This document shows positions 35,542-43,797 of a DNA stretch of 64,000 bases, piece after piece (position 1 is the stretch's first letter; each line of letters opens with the position of its first letter). The DNA comes from Treponema sp. (GTDB taxonomy: Bacteria; Spirochaetota; Spirochaetia; Treponematales; Breznakiellaceae): the NCBI GenBank assembly GCA_009787695.1, contig WQSW01000001.1, positions 63,604-127,603 of the forward strand, read 5' to 3'. The position numbers and the translations under genes were made by a program. The notes beneath the pieces were generated by a model, which worked only from the letters and a program-made list of their open reading frames with translations, searched no databases and was not told where the DNA came from.

Positions 35542-36678
35542 TTGCAGTTTACTTTTGATGAATATAAAACAAATGTCTTTTTCAGCAGTAAAGTCCCTGA
35601 CTTTACACAAATTTCCGAAGATTTAAAGAAAAACTCGCCTGAAACCTCTGCGGGAAACATTCGCGCCCTTTTAATCGCCGATGAAAACACAAAATATATT
35701 GCCGATTTAATCAACAAAGATAAAAATCTGCCAATTTGCCTTTTAAAAAGCGGCGAAAATAATAAAAATTGGCAATCAATCGAAGAAATTCTTTCTGCAG
35801 CGCATCGTGCACAACTTGGCAGAGACTGTGTTTTTATCGCCGCCGGCGGAGGTGTAATCGGCGACCTTACAGGATTTGCCGCTTCTATTTACAAGCGCGG
35901 CTGCCGTTTTGTTTTAGTCTCCACTACCCTGCTTGGAATGGTTGATGCTTCAGTCGGCGGCAAAACAGGTTTTGATCTTTTTGAAATAAAAAATCTTGCG
36001 GGAACTTTTTACCCTGCAAATTCTGTTTACATGCCGCAAGATACGCTTTTAACACTTCCGCAGAAAGAATGGAAAAGCGGATTCGCAGAATTAATTAAAA
36101 CGGCAGTACTTGAAACAAGCGATAATTTTTTAGATCAGATATCAGATATAATCAAAGAGCAAGGAACAAAGAATATTGACATTTGTTCTTTGTTCTCTTT
36201 AAATTCATCTTTGCTTCAAAAGTTAATTGAAAGAGCGGTTTTATTTAAAGGTTCAGTTGTAAGCGAAGATATGCGCGAATCCGGAAAGCGCATGATTTTA
36301 AATTTAGGGCATACATTCGGTCATGCGCTGGAAAGCGTTATGGGGTTAGGCGCGCAATCAGAGTTTGCAATTTCGCACGGAGAGGCTGTCGCATGGGGTA
36401 TTGTCCGCGCTTGCGAACTCGGCACTTATCTTGGCATTACACCTAACAATAGAGCGGAAAAAATAATCAATATTATTGAATCTTTTGGATATAACATTAC
36501 TTTGCCCTTAGCAGATAACAAAAATGTGCATGATCTGTTAAACGCTATGAAAAGCGATAAAAAAAATAAGAAAAATAAACTTACATTTATTGTCCCGGAT
36601 AAAAACAGCGCGCAAATAGTTGAATTAGAAAGTGAAAACAAACAACTTGAAATAATTATTTCAAAAGGATTGGCATAA
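35542..36678 (+). CDS. aroB: 3-dehydroquinate synthase
   Basis: Second enzyme of the shikimate pathway; it closes DAHP to 3-dehydroquinate using NAD and a divalent metal. 378 residues. Motifs are FIAAGGGVIGDLTGFAASIYKRG (NAD binding), STTLLGMVDASVGGKTG, FAELIKTAVL, NLGHTFGHALE and SHGEAVAWG, which supply the metal-binding Glu and two His. It starts with TTG at 35542, and the upstream TGA at 35515-35517 limits any extension. The ribosome-binding site is weak. It is placed inside a glycan locus with its own promoter and a folded leader. Close relatives also make cyclitols, but all DHQS motifs look ordinary. Confidence 0.9.
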   Translation: MQFTFDEYKTNVFFSSKVPDFTQISEDLKKNSPETSAGNIRALLIADENTKYIADLINKDKNLPICLLKSGENNKNWQSIEEILSAAHRAQLGRDCVFIAAGGGVIGDLTGFAASIYKRGCRFVLVSTTLLGMVDASVGGKTGFDLFEIKNLAGTFYPANSVYMPQDTLLTLPQKEWKSGFAELIKTAVLETSDNFLDQISDIIKEQGTKNIDICSLFSLNSSLLQKLIERAVLFKGSVVSEDMRESGKRMILNLGHTFGHALESVMGLGAQSEFAISHGEAVAWGIVRACELGTYLGITPNNRAEKIINIIESFGYNITLPLADNKNVHDLLNAMKSDKKNKKNKLTFIVPDKNSAQIVELESENKQLEIIISKGLA

Positions 36679-36680
36679 AA

Positions 36681-38264
36681 TTGAAAAATCTTATTTTTGT
36701 ATTTGCATTTGTTTTACTTAATTTTTCTGTTTTTGCTCAAGAAGAAAGAGAAATTGAACATTTTTTTAATATCGAACATGAAAATAAAATAGAGACAGAA
36801 ATTATAATCAATATTAATACAGATAAAATTATTGATTTTGATTCTGAATCAATCTTTATAATAAATTCATATCATTATCACATAAAAGGTATGACCATTC
36901 CTGTATTATTAAATAATAAAGTAGAAATAAAAACCGGAGAAGTAATTTTAGGGACAGAAAATTTTAAAAAATATTTACGAAATAAAACACAGCTAATAAT
37001 TAATGAAAGAGTTTTAAAAGACAATGCACATATAGATTATACAATCGGAGAAATAAACGAAGACGGAAAATATCCTGTAGATTTGCATGTATATGCCGAA
37101 GATACATGGAATATTATCGCTCTTCCCTATCCTAAGTTTGACTCAAATACAGGATTAAGCCTTTCTGTAAAAGCGCGCGATTATAATTTCTTAGGAACTA
37201 TGAGTCCTCTGAGAGTTGATATCGGCTATGAATTAGACAGAGACGGAAAAAATTCTTTTTTCTTAATGCTTGATTCAGGAATTCCTTTTCATTTTCTTGG
37301 ATTAAATTGGCATTTTAATTTTGATCATGATTATACTTACAGACCTAACACGGCATTGCATCATTATTATAAAAATACAACGGGTTTATCAATTGAACTG
37401 CCTGTAAAAAGAACTAAATTAACACTCGGTTTTGATGAAAGTTTTATTTTAAACGAGAAATATAATGAAGTCGGCAATGATGATGATATATTTCAAAATG
37501 GAATTTATTTATCATCCAGACCCTTTATTTCATGGGAATTCCCGACAGGGCTTAATGTCGGAAATTACGGCGAATTAAAATATACTCCGGAAGTATCAGC
37601 GAAATTTAATCATGAAATCAATACAAAATTATCTGATACTAGAATTGGTCCTTTTTTAGAATTATCTCATACACTTGGTTTTGAAAGAATTGACTGGATA
37701 GGAAATTTTAAAAAAGGATTTTCTGCAAATATAAACAATTCTTTTAATTATGATTTTTACCAGTCTAAAATTGATAAAAATCCTTTAACATACGATATTA
37801 TTATAACAAGTACAGCATATTTTACAATTACCGATTTTTTAGGTTTCTCTACACGTTTTATGTACCGGCATTGGTTTAACACATACAATGATGCTGCAGG
37901 AGACGCTCTAAGGGGAATTGCAGATAAAGAAATAGATGCACATTATATGATTTCTGTAAACCTTGATCTTCCTGTAAGAATATTAAGATTTAAACCTTCA
38001 CAATGGTTTAATAAAGATAAATTAAAAATATTAAATTTTGATCTTCACTTAAGCCCTGTAATTGATACAGCTGTTTTTTATTTTTATGATAATCCGTCAT
38101 TTAGTATGGATAATTTTCTTTTATCAGGCGGTTTTGAAATAATAATTTTCCCTGAGTTTTTCCGCAGCCTTTTCTTCCGGGCATCTTTATGTATAAATAT
38201 TTTGGATTTACCGGAATTAAAAAACAATTATGAAATATTCCTTGGCATGGATTTTCATTATTAA
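36681..38264 (+). CDS. Probable outer-membrane beta-barrel protein
   Basis: 527 residues with a TTG start and a signal peptide (cleavage after FSVFA-QE). The N-terminal 120 mature residues form a POTRA-like or soluble region. From about residue 150 there are many amphipathic beta strands with aromatic edges (LRVDIGYELDRDGKNSFFLM, HFNFDHDYTYRP). It ends in a strand with a terminal aromatic pair (EIFLGMDFHY), the usual signal for the BAM machine. It resembles Omp85-type surface antigens without a clear motif. It lies two bases after aroB. Confidence 0.7.
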   Translation: MKNLIFVFAFVLLNFSVFAQEEREIEHFFNIEHENKIETEIIININTDKIIDFDSESIFIINSYHYHIKGMTIPVLLNNKVEIKTGEVILGTENFKKYLRNKTQLIINERVLKDNAHIDYTIGEINEDGKYPVDLHVYAEDTWNIIALPYPKFDSNTGLSLSVKARDYNFLGTMSPLRVDIGYELDRDGKNSFFLMLDSGIPFHFLGLNWHFNFDHDYTYRPNTALHHYYKNTTGLSIELPVKRTKLTLGFDESFILNEKYNEVGNDDDIFQNGIYLSSRPFISWEFPTGLNVGNYGELKYTPEVSAKFNHEINTKLSDTRIGPFLELSHTLGFERIDWIGNFKKGFSANINNSFNYDFYQSKIDKNPLTYDIIITSTAYFTITDFLGFSTRFMYRHWFNTYNDAAGDALRGIADKEIDAHYMISVNLDLPVRILRFKPSQWFNKDKLKILNFDLHLSPVIDTAVFYFYDNPSFSMDNFLLSGGFEIIIFPEFFRSLFFRASLCINILDLPELKNNYEIFLGMDFHY

Positions 38265-38273
38265 ATTATATAA

Positions 38274-38672
38274 ATGCTTAAAAATCAAAATGAAAAAAAC
38301 ATTAATTTGCGCCTTTCTATACTTATTCTTCTTGCCTTTCTCGCAGGCTGCATTTTCACAGGATATATCATCTATCGAGAAAGATTTACAGGCATTGGAA
38401 TCCTTGATTCAAGATACGATAGACAACACGCAAGAGCAGCAGAGATTATTGGAAGACTTGAAGAGGAACTTGGACGAGAGCGGGAACTTAATATCAGATT
38501 ACGAGAATATAATAACAGAGCAAGAGACCTTACTGACGGACTTGCGTCTTCAGCTGAACGAAATGTCCGAAACCTACAGGATGCAATCACAATTATCGGC
38601 GAGATACGCCAAAAGCTCAAAGTTCTGGCGGACTTTTACAATAATAGCGATCCCGGTAACAGCGCTGATTAG
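38274..38672 (+). CDS. Small membrane protein with coiled coil, overlapping gene A
   Basis: 132 residues. One N-terminal membrane segment (about 13-34, LRLSILILLAFLAGCIFTGYIIY) is followed by an arginine/glutamate-rich coiled coil (about 50-115), a layout like phage i-spanins or small division proteins. Codon use (GAA, AGA, CTT, AAT, GAT) resembles the neighbouring genes. Nearly its whole length overlaps gene B in the +1 frame. No ribosome-binding site is seen. I do not recognise the family. Confidence 0.55.
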   Translation: MLKNQNEKNINLRLSILILLAFLAGCIFTGYIIYRERFTGIGILDSRYDRQHARAAEIIGRLEEELGRERELNIRLREYNNRARDLTDGLASSAERNVRNLQDAITIIGEIRQKLKVLADFYNNSDPGNSAD

Positions 38673-38703
38673 CGGCGGTGTTGTTTGGGCAGTTGTTAGG
38701 TGA
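38290..38703 (+). CDS. Secreted coiled-coil protein with C-terminal membrane anchor, overlapping gene B
   Basis: 137 residues from the ATG at 38290. A clean signal peptide (MKKTLICAFLYLFFLPFSQA) is followed by a coiled coil (about 25-105, with E/L/Q heptads) and a C-terminal hydrophobic segment (FTIIAIPVTALISGGVVWAVV). It lies in the +1 frame relative to gene A and shares about 383 bases with it. Its codons are unlike the neighbours (many CAG, GAG, TTG, AAC, AGG), as expected for a frame laid over another gene. The frame stays open upstream to 38230. Both reading frames look protein-like, so both are listed. Confidence 0.5.
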   Translation: MKKTLICAFLYLFFLPFSQAAFSQDISSIEKDLQALESLIQDTIDNTQEQQRLLEDLKRNLDESGNLISDYENIITEQETLLTDLRLQLNEMSETYRMQSQLSARYAKSSKFWRTFTIIAIPVTALISGGVVWAVVR

Positions 38704-38716
38704 AAGTAAAAAATAA

Positions 38717-39946
38717 ATGAACGAATTAAATTTATTACTTAAACAAATATCACTTGGCGAAGACAGCATTTTGGAATTAAAGGATATTAAATATTCAGAT
38801 AATTCTGTAATTGGTCCTCACCGTGACTCATTTGCAAGTGAATTGTCGGCTATGGCAAATTCGCACGGCGGTACTATAATTCTTGGAGCAGATGATAAAA
38901 CACATGAAATTATAGGTTTACCTTGTGATAAACTTGATATTACAGAAACATGGATAAGAAATATAGCCAATGATTTAATTAAACCTCCGCTTATCTGCAA
39001 AATAAGAAAACTGATTGTTTTAAAGGAAAATAATGAAAAAATAATAATTCGTATTGATATTCCGCAAAGTATTTTTGTACATGAATGTTCTGACGGTTAT
39101 TTCTATCGTATTGGAAGTTCAAAACGAAAAATGTCTCCTGACTTTTTAGCAAGACTTTTTCAGCAAAGAACGCAAAATAGATTAATTCGTTTTGACGAAC
39201 AACTTGTTATGGACGCATCTGTTAATGATCTTAAAGAAAATTTATTTAATCGGTTTAAAACTGATCTTTCTCCGAAAGATAACATTGAATTTTTAAGGAA
39301 AATGAAACTAATTTCTTCTAACGAAGATAATGATTTATATCCTACAGTCAGCGGAATTCTAATTGCGTTTGATACACCTGAAAATTTTATTTCAAATTCA
39401 TATATTCAAGCAGTATGCTATCTCGGCGATAATTACGGATCAGAGCAGCTTGATGCAATGGATATAACAGGTCCTCTGGATATTCAAATAAGAGAAGCAT
39501 GTAAATTTGTTAAAAGAAACATGAAAACCAGAGCTGTAAAAAATCCCGGAAGAATTGAAACTCCGCAATATTCATTAAATGCTGTTTTTGAAGCAATAGT
39601 AAATGCAGTTGCACACAGAGATTATTCAATTTACGGTTCAAAAATCCGCTTGCATATTTTTTCTGACAGAATTGAACTTTATTCTCCGGGCTGTATTCCT
39701 AATAGTATGACTATAGACTCTCTTCAGTTCAGGCAATCATCCCGAAACGAATTACTTAGTTCACTTCTATCAAGATGTCCGATTAATTTTGAAAATTATG
39801 AAAGTAAACGTAACTTTATTATGGATAAACGCGGAGAAGGTGTTCCTATAATTCTTTCTGAAAGTTTTAAACTTTCCGGAAAAATGCCGGAGTATAAATT
39901 AATTGATGATACAGAACTCTTATTAACTATTTTTTCTGCATTCTGA
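38717..39946 (+). CDS. AlbA_2 (Schlafen-like) plus HATPase_c_4 protein
   Basis: 409 residues. The N-terminal AlbA_2/Slfn domain (about 12-125: EDSILELKDIKY, ELSAMANSHGGTIILGADD, DGYFYRIGSSKRKMSPD) is followed by a middle region and a C-terminal GHKL-type ATP-binding domain (about 285-400: LNAVFEAIVNAVAHRDYS, RIELYSPGCIPNSM, RGEGVPIILSE). Such proteins are widely annotated as putative transcriptional regulators or RecG-like helicases, and true function is mostly unknown. A decayed C-terminal copy of a relative lies at 45369-45590. Confidence 0.85.
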   Translation: MNELNLLLKQISLGEDSILELKDIKYSDNSVIGPHRDSFASELSAMANSHGGTIILGADDKTHEIIGLPCDKLDITETWIRNIANDLIKPPLICKIRKLIVLKENNEKIIIRIDIPQSIFVHECSDGYFYRIGSSKRKMSPDFLARLFQQRTQNRLIRFDEQLVMDASVNDLKENLFNRFKTDLSPKDNIEFLRKMKLISSNEDNDLYPTVSGILIAFDTPENFISNSYIQAVCYLGDNYGSEQLDAMDITGPLDIQIREACKFVKRNMKTRAVKNPGRIETPQYSLNAVFEAIVNAVAHRDYSIYGSKIRLHIFSDRIELYSPGCIPNSMTIDSLQFRQSSRNELLSSLLSRCPINFENYESKRNFIMDKRGEGVPIILSESFKLSGKMPEYKLIDDTELLLTIFSAF

Positions 39947-40027
39947 GTAAGAACATATATTAAATTATGGAAGTATAAATAATGTCAGAGAATTATTTGA
40001 AATAATGGATAAAGAAGGATTAGTTAA

Positions 40028-41125
40028 ATGTTTACTATAGCATTAATAGGTTGCGGCAGAATTAGTTTTAAACACATAGAAGGATTTACTAATAATAAAG
40101 ATAAATTAAAATTAATTGCGATCTGCGACCCTGTAATTTCAAGAGCAGAAGAAAAAGAAATAGAATATAAAAAAATAATTCCTGAAGCAGAAATAACAAT
40201 TTTTTCAGATTACAAAGAATTATTGAAAAATAAAAAACCTGATATTGTTACGATAGCAACAGAATCCGGAAAACATGCAGAAATTGCAATTAACTGCCTT
40301 GAAGCAGGCTGTCATGTTATTGTAGAAAAACCGATGGCTTTATCTGTATCAGATGCAGATAAAATGATATCCTGTGCAAAAAAAAAAAATAAAAAGATTG
40401 CAGTTTGTTTTCAAAATAGATTTAATGCTCCAATACAAAAACTTCGTTCTGCACTTATTGCAGGGCGTTTCGGAAAAATCCTTCATGGTATGATTCAAAT
40501 ACGCTGGAATAGAAATGATGCATATTATGCTGAGGCTCTTTGGCGCGGAACATGGGAACAAGACGGCGGAACATTAATGAATCAATGCACACATGGCATT
40601 GATCTTTTACAATGGATGTTAGGTGAAGATGCAGTAAGAGTTCAGGCACAAACAAGACGTTTTATCCGTCCTATAGAAGCCGAAGATTTCGGTGCTGCTA
40701 TTGTTGAATTTAAAAACGGTGCTGTCGGTATAATCGAAGGAACAGCGGATGTATTTCCAAAAAATATTAATGAGACCCTTTCCATTTTCGGAGAAAATGG
40801 AACTGTTGTGGTAGGAGGACTGGCTGTTAATAAAATCGAAACATGGCGTTTTTCAGATGCTGAAAAAATTGGAGATACAGAGGAAAAAGTATTAAATCCA
40901 AACGAAAAAGACCCGCCTACTGTTTACGGTTTCGGACACTCTGCTCTATTCAAGGATTTTATTGATGCTATCGAAGAAAATCGTGAACCTGTAATATCAG
41001 GCGATAAAGGAAAAAAAGCAATGGAATTAATACTTGCAATTTACAAATCACAAAAAACCGGTAAACCGGTTGACCTTCCATTGGATTTTTCAACAATGGA
41101 AATGAAAGGTTATTTTGATAAATGA
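40028..41125 (+). CDS. Gfo/Idh/MocA-family nucleotide-sugar dehydrogenase (WbpB/WlbA-like)
   Basis: NAD-dependent oxidoreductase of 365 residues. N-terminal Rossmann fold (IALIGCGRISFKHIEGF), the conserved VEKPMALS motif near residue 98, and the C-terminal alpha/beta domain with the catalytic region DGGTLMNQCTHGIDLLQWML. In O-antigen and capsule loci such enzymes oxidise C3 of UDP-GlcNAcA. The adjacent PLP aminotransferase and the UDP-sugar 6-dehydrogenase further on complete three steps of that UDP-diamino-uronic acid pathway. AAGGA lies about eight bases before the ATG. It overlaps the aminotransferase start by four bases. Confidence 0.85.
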   Translation: MFTIALIGCGRISFKHIEGFTNNKDKLKLIAICDPVISRAEEKEIEYKKIIPEAEITIFSDYKELLKNKKPDIVTIATESGKHAEIAINCLEAGCHVIVEKPMALSVSDADKMISCAKKKNKKIAVCFQNRFNAPIQKLRSALIAGRFGKILHGMIQIRWNRNDAYYAEALWRGTWEQDGGTLMNQCTHGIDLLQWMLGEDAVRVQAQTRRFIRPIEAEDFGAAIVEFKNGAVGIIEGTADVFPKNINETLSIFGENGTVVVGGLAVNKIETWRFSDAEKIGDTEEKVLNPNEKDPPTVYGFGHSALFKDFIDAIEENREPVISGDKGKKAMELILAIYKSQKTGKPVDLPLDFSTMEMKGYFDK

Positions 41126-42237
41126 AAGTTCCGTTTTATGACGCAACACGCGAATATAATTTTAAAAAAACAGAATTTGATATAGAAATTTCTAAAGTTT
41201 TAGAATCCGGAGCATTTATACTTGGCAAGCAAGTTTATGATTTTGAAGAAGCGGTTTGCAGATATACAGGTGCAAAATATGCTGTTGGTGTTGCAAATGG
41301 AAGTGATGCACTTTTAATTACTTCAGATATTTTAGAATATAAAAACGGAGCAGAAATACTTACTCCTGTTTTTACATTCTTTGCTTCAGCATCTTGTATA
41401 GCTCGTCTTCAAGGAAAACCTGTTTTTTGCGATGTTGATGAAGATACATTTTGCATTGATATTAATGATGCGGAAAAACGAATAACAGAAAAAACAAAAG
41501 GAATTTTACCTGTACATTTATTCTTACAGACAACAGATATGACAACCTGCATGGAACTTGCAAAAAAATATCATCTGACAGTACTTGAAGATGCAGCTGA
41601 GGCTTTTGGAATGAAAACAAAATATAACGGTGAATATATTCATTCGGGTTTAATCGGCGATTTTGGTATTTTTTCTTTTTTTCCTACAAAAACATTAGGC
41701 GGTTACGGCGACGGTGGAATGATTGTTACAAATAACGAAGAACTTTATAAAAAGGCAAAAAGTTACAGAACACACGGATCAACAAAAAAATATCATCATG
41801 ATTATATTGGTTACAATTCACGGCTTGATACATTACAGGCTGCTATATTAAATATAAAATTAAAACACATTGATAATGCGATTCAAAAACGAGCAAATCA
41901 TGCCGCGCAGTATCGTGAATTACTAAAAAACATAGAAGAAATAAAATTACCTGTAATAAAAACAGATAATAAAGAAGTTAATTATGTTTTTTGTATAAAA
42001 GCGCATAAACGCGATGAACTTGATTCTTATTTAAAATCAAATGAAATCGGAACATCAATTTATTATCCTGTTCCGCTTCACTTACAAAAATGTTTTGAAT
42101 ATTTAGATTATAAAAAAGGTGATTTTCCGGTTGCAGAAAAATTATGTGATTCGGTTCTAGCGCTTCCTATGTTTCCTGAGCTGACAGAAGATGAAGTAAG
42201 CTTTGTTTGTGAAAAAATAAAAAGATTTTTTAATTAA
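41122..42237 (+). CDS. DegT/DnrJ/EryC1/StrS-type sugar aminotransferase (WbpE-like)
   Basis: PLP-dependent aminotransferase, 371 residues, that adds an amino group to a keto-sugar nucleotide. The PLP-binding lysine is K190 in FFPTKTLGGYGDGG. Other family signatures are NGSDALL (56-67), TPVFTFFAS and EDAAEAFG. Directly downstream of the WbpB-like dehydrogenase with a 4-base overlap, so it most likely takes that enzyme's 3-keto product to the 3-amino-uronic sugar. Confidence 0.9.
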   Translation: MKVPFYDATREYNFKKTEFDIEISKVLESGAFILGKQVYDFEEAVCRYTGAKYAVGVANGSDALLITSDILEYKNGAEILTPVFTFFASASCIARLQGKPVFCDVDEDTFCIDINDAEKRITEKTKGILPVHLFLQTTDMTTCMELAKKYHLTVLEDAAEAFGMKTKYNGEYIHSGLIGDFGIFSFFPTKTLGGYGDGGMIVTNNEELYKKAKSYRTHGSTKKYHHDYIGYNSRLDTLQAAILNIKLKHIDNAIQKRANHAAQYRELLKNIEEIKLPVIKTDNKEVNYVFCIKAHKRDELDSYLKSNEIGTSIYYPVPLHLQKCFEYLDYKKGDFPVAEKLCDSVLALPMFPELTEDEVSFVCEKIKRFFN

Positions 42238-42259
42238 TTTTTTTTGATGATGGTATGAA

Positions 42260-43186
42260 ATGAATATATTATTAGGTTCATGCGGAGGTTTAACAGGTAT
42301 TTATCTTGCAAAACAATATAAAAATAAACATTATGTTGCAGGTTTTGATAAAAACGAAAATAATGCCGGAAAATATTTTTTAAATAATTTTTTTACCGTA
42401 CCGGGAGTTAATGAAAAACATTTTATAGATTCAATTATTGAAATAATTAATAAATTAAAAATTGATGTTTATATTCCATTACATTCTCATGAAATAGCTA
42501 TTGTATCAGAATATAAAGAAGAATTAGAAAAATATTTAACTGGTAAAATATTAATTTGTGATACTAAAATAATTACTCTTTTTGATAATAAATTTAATAT
42601 ATATAAAGAAATTAATAAAATTGGTTTAAAATGCCCAAGAATAATTGAAAATGAAACTATGATAGATAAATATCCATTATTATTAAAACCAATTATCAGC
42701 AGCGGATCACGCGGTATTATTAAAATAAAAGACATTAAAGAATATAATTTTTTTTCATCGTATCCTAATCATTTTATTTGTGATTATTATGATTTAGATG
42801 AATATACAGTTGATTGTTTTTTTTCAAATACTCATGTTTTAATTGGTTATTATATAAGAAAAAGAATAAAAAATATCGGGGGAGCAGTCATAATAACTGA
42901 AGCAGCAATGGAAATTGACATCTCCAAAGAATTAAAACTTATTGAAGATAATTATTCATTAACGGGACCAGTAAATTTTCAATTTTTTTATCATAACGGA
43001 GAAATAATATTTTTTGATTTTAATCTAAGATTTGCTTCAGGCGGTATTCCTTTATCCGTTCATGCAGGTTTAAATATTCCTGAACTTTTGTTAAACGAAT
43101 CAGTCGGCATTCCTTATTCAAAAAATATTCAAATAAATTTATCAAAAATAACAATGTATAGATATTTTGAAGAGTTATTTAATTGA
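42260..43186 (+). CDS. ATP-grasp-fold ligase-like protein
   Basis: 308 residues. N-terminal pre-ATP-grasp domain (MNILLGSCGGLTGIYLAKQY), then the central ATP-grasp lid (YPLLLKPIISSGSRGIIKI) and the metal/ATP-binding end (GEIIFFDFNLRFASGG). ATP-grasp enzymes join a carboxylate to an amine or thiol; in surface-glycan loci they may attach amino acids to sugars. The substrate cannot be predicted. The gene is strikingly AT-rich (8 G/C in the 60 bases 42541-42600). It overlaps the HAD gene by four bases (TTGA). Confidence 0.75.
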   Translation: MNILLGSCGGLTGIYLAKQYKNKHYVAGFDKNENNAGKYFLNNFFTVPGVNEKHFIDSIIEIINKLKIDVYIPLHSHEIAIVSEYKEELEKYLTGKILICDTKIITLFDNKFNIYKEINKIGLKCPRIIENETMIDKYPLLLKPIISSGSRGIIKIKDIKEYNFFSSYPNHFICDYYDLDEYTVDCFFSNTHVLIGYYIRKRIKNIGGAVIITEAAMEIDISKELKLIEDNYSLTGPVNFQFFYHNGEIIFFDFNLRFASGGIPLSVHAGLNIPELLLNESVGIPYSKNIQINLSKITMYRYFEELFN

Positions 43187-43797
43187 ATAATATATTTCTT
43201 GATTTTGACGGAACAATTATAGATGTCTGGAAAAGATATTATAAAATATTTTGTGACTTTTATAAAATTGATATAGATTTTGAATTATATAAAAATGAAA
43301 AAAGGAAATATAAATCTGATTTTCTTTTAACAGAGAAATATGCAAATATTGCCTTGTTTAATGAATATAAAATATACAAAAAAAACAATTTAGAAAACAT
43401 TGATTTTTTAAAACTTGATACTGTTATTCTTTATAATAATGATATTTCAAATTTTAAAATTTTAACATTCAGAAATAATTACAATAATTTATTATTACAG
43501 ATTGATTATTTAGATTTAAAAATTAATTTAAATAATATTATTTGTTTAGATCCAAAAATAACAACTAAGAAAAAATATTTAATGTCATTTAATGATGTTA
43601 TTATTGTAGGTGATTCAGAAAGTGAGTATGAATGTTCAGAGAATGAAAATACAACTGTTTTTTTAGTAAAAACAGGATTACGGGATATTTCTACTTTTAA
43701 TGTTAAAGATAATGTATTTCTTTTAAATGATATAAATCAATTTATTAATTTATTAAAAAACAATCAAATTACTAATAAACAATTAAATGATATTTAA
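43183..43797 (+). CDS. HAD-superfamily hydrolase-like protein
   Basis: 204 residues from a TTG start that overlaps the previous stop. The first motif, IFLDFDGTIIDVW, is the classic HAD DxDGT with the nucleophilic aspartate. The last acidic motif is IIVGDSESEYEC, near residue 145. It may remove a phosphate from a sugar or an intermediate handled by the adjacent ATP-grasp protein, since the two genes overlap. The cap region is short and AT-rich in composition. Function is inferred only at superfamily level. Confidence 0.75.
   Translation: MNNIFLDFDGTIIDVWKRYYKIFCDFYKIDIDFELYKNEKRKYKSDFLLTEKYANIALFNEYKIYKKNNLENIDFLKLDTVILYNNDISNFKILTFRNNYNNLLLQIDYLDLKINLNNIICLDPKITTKKKYLMSFNDVIIVGDSESEYECSENENTTVFLVKTGLRDISTFNVKDNVFLLNDINQFINLLKNNQITNKQLNDI

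Noticed and set aside
35525-35543. 19-base exact match (TTAAAATACGGTATAAATT) between the aroB start region and the SPOR gene at 27471-27489.
   Set aside because: It encodes NLYRIL in the SPOR gene in reverse, but flanks show no further similarity. A chance match of this length is plausible in AT-rich DNA of this size.
35499-35717. Minus-strand open frame opposite the start of aroB.
   Set aside because: It is a shadow of aroB with no ribosome-binding site and no recognisable domain.
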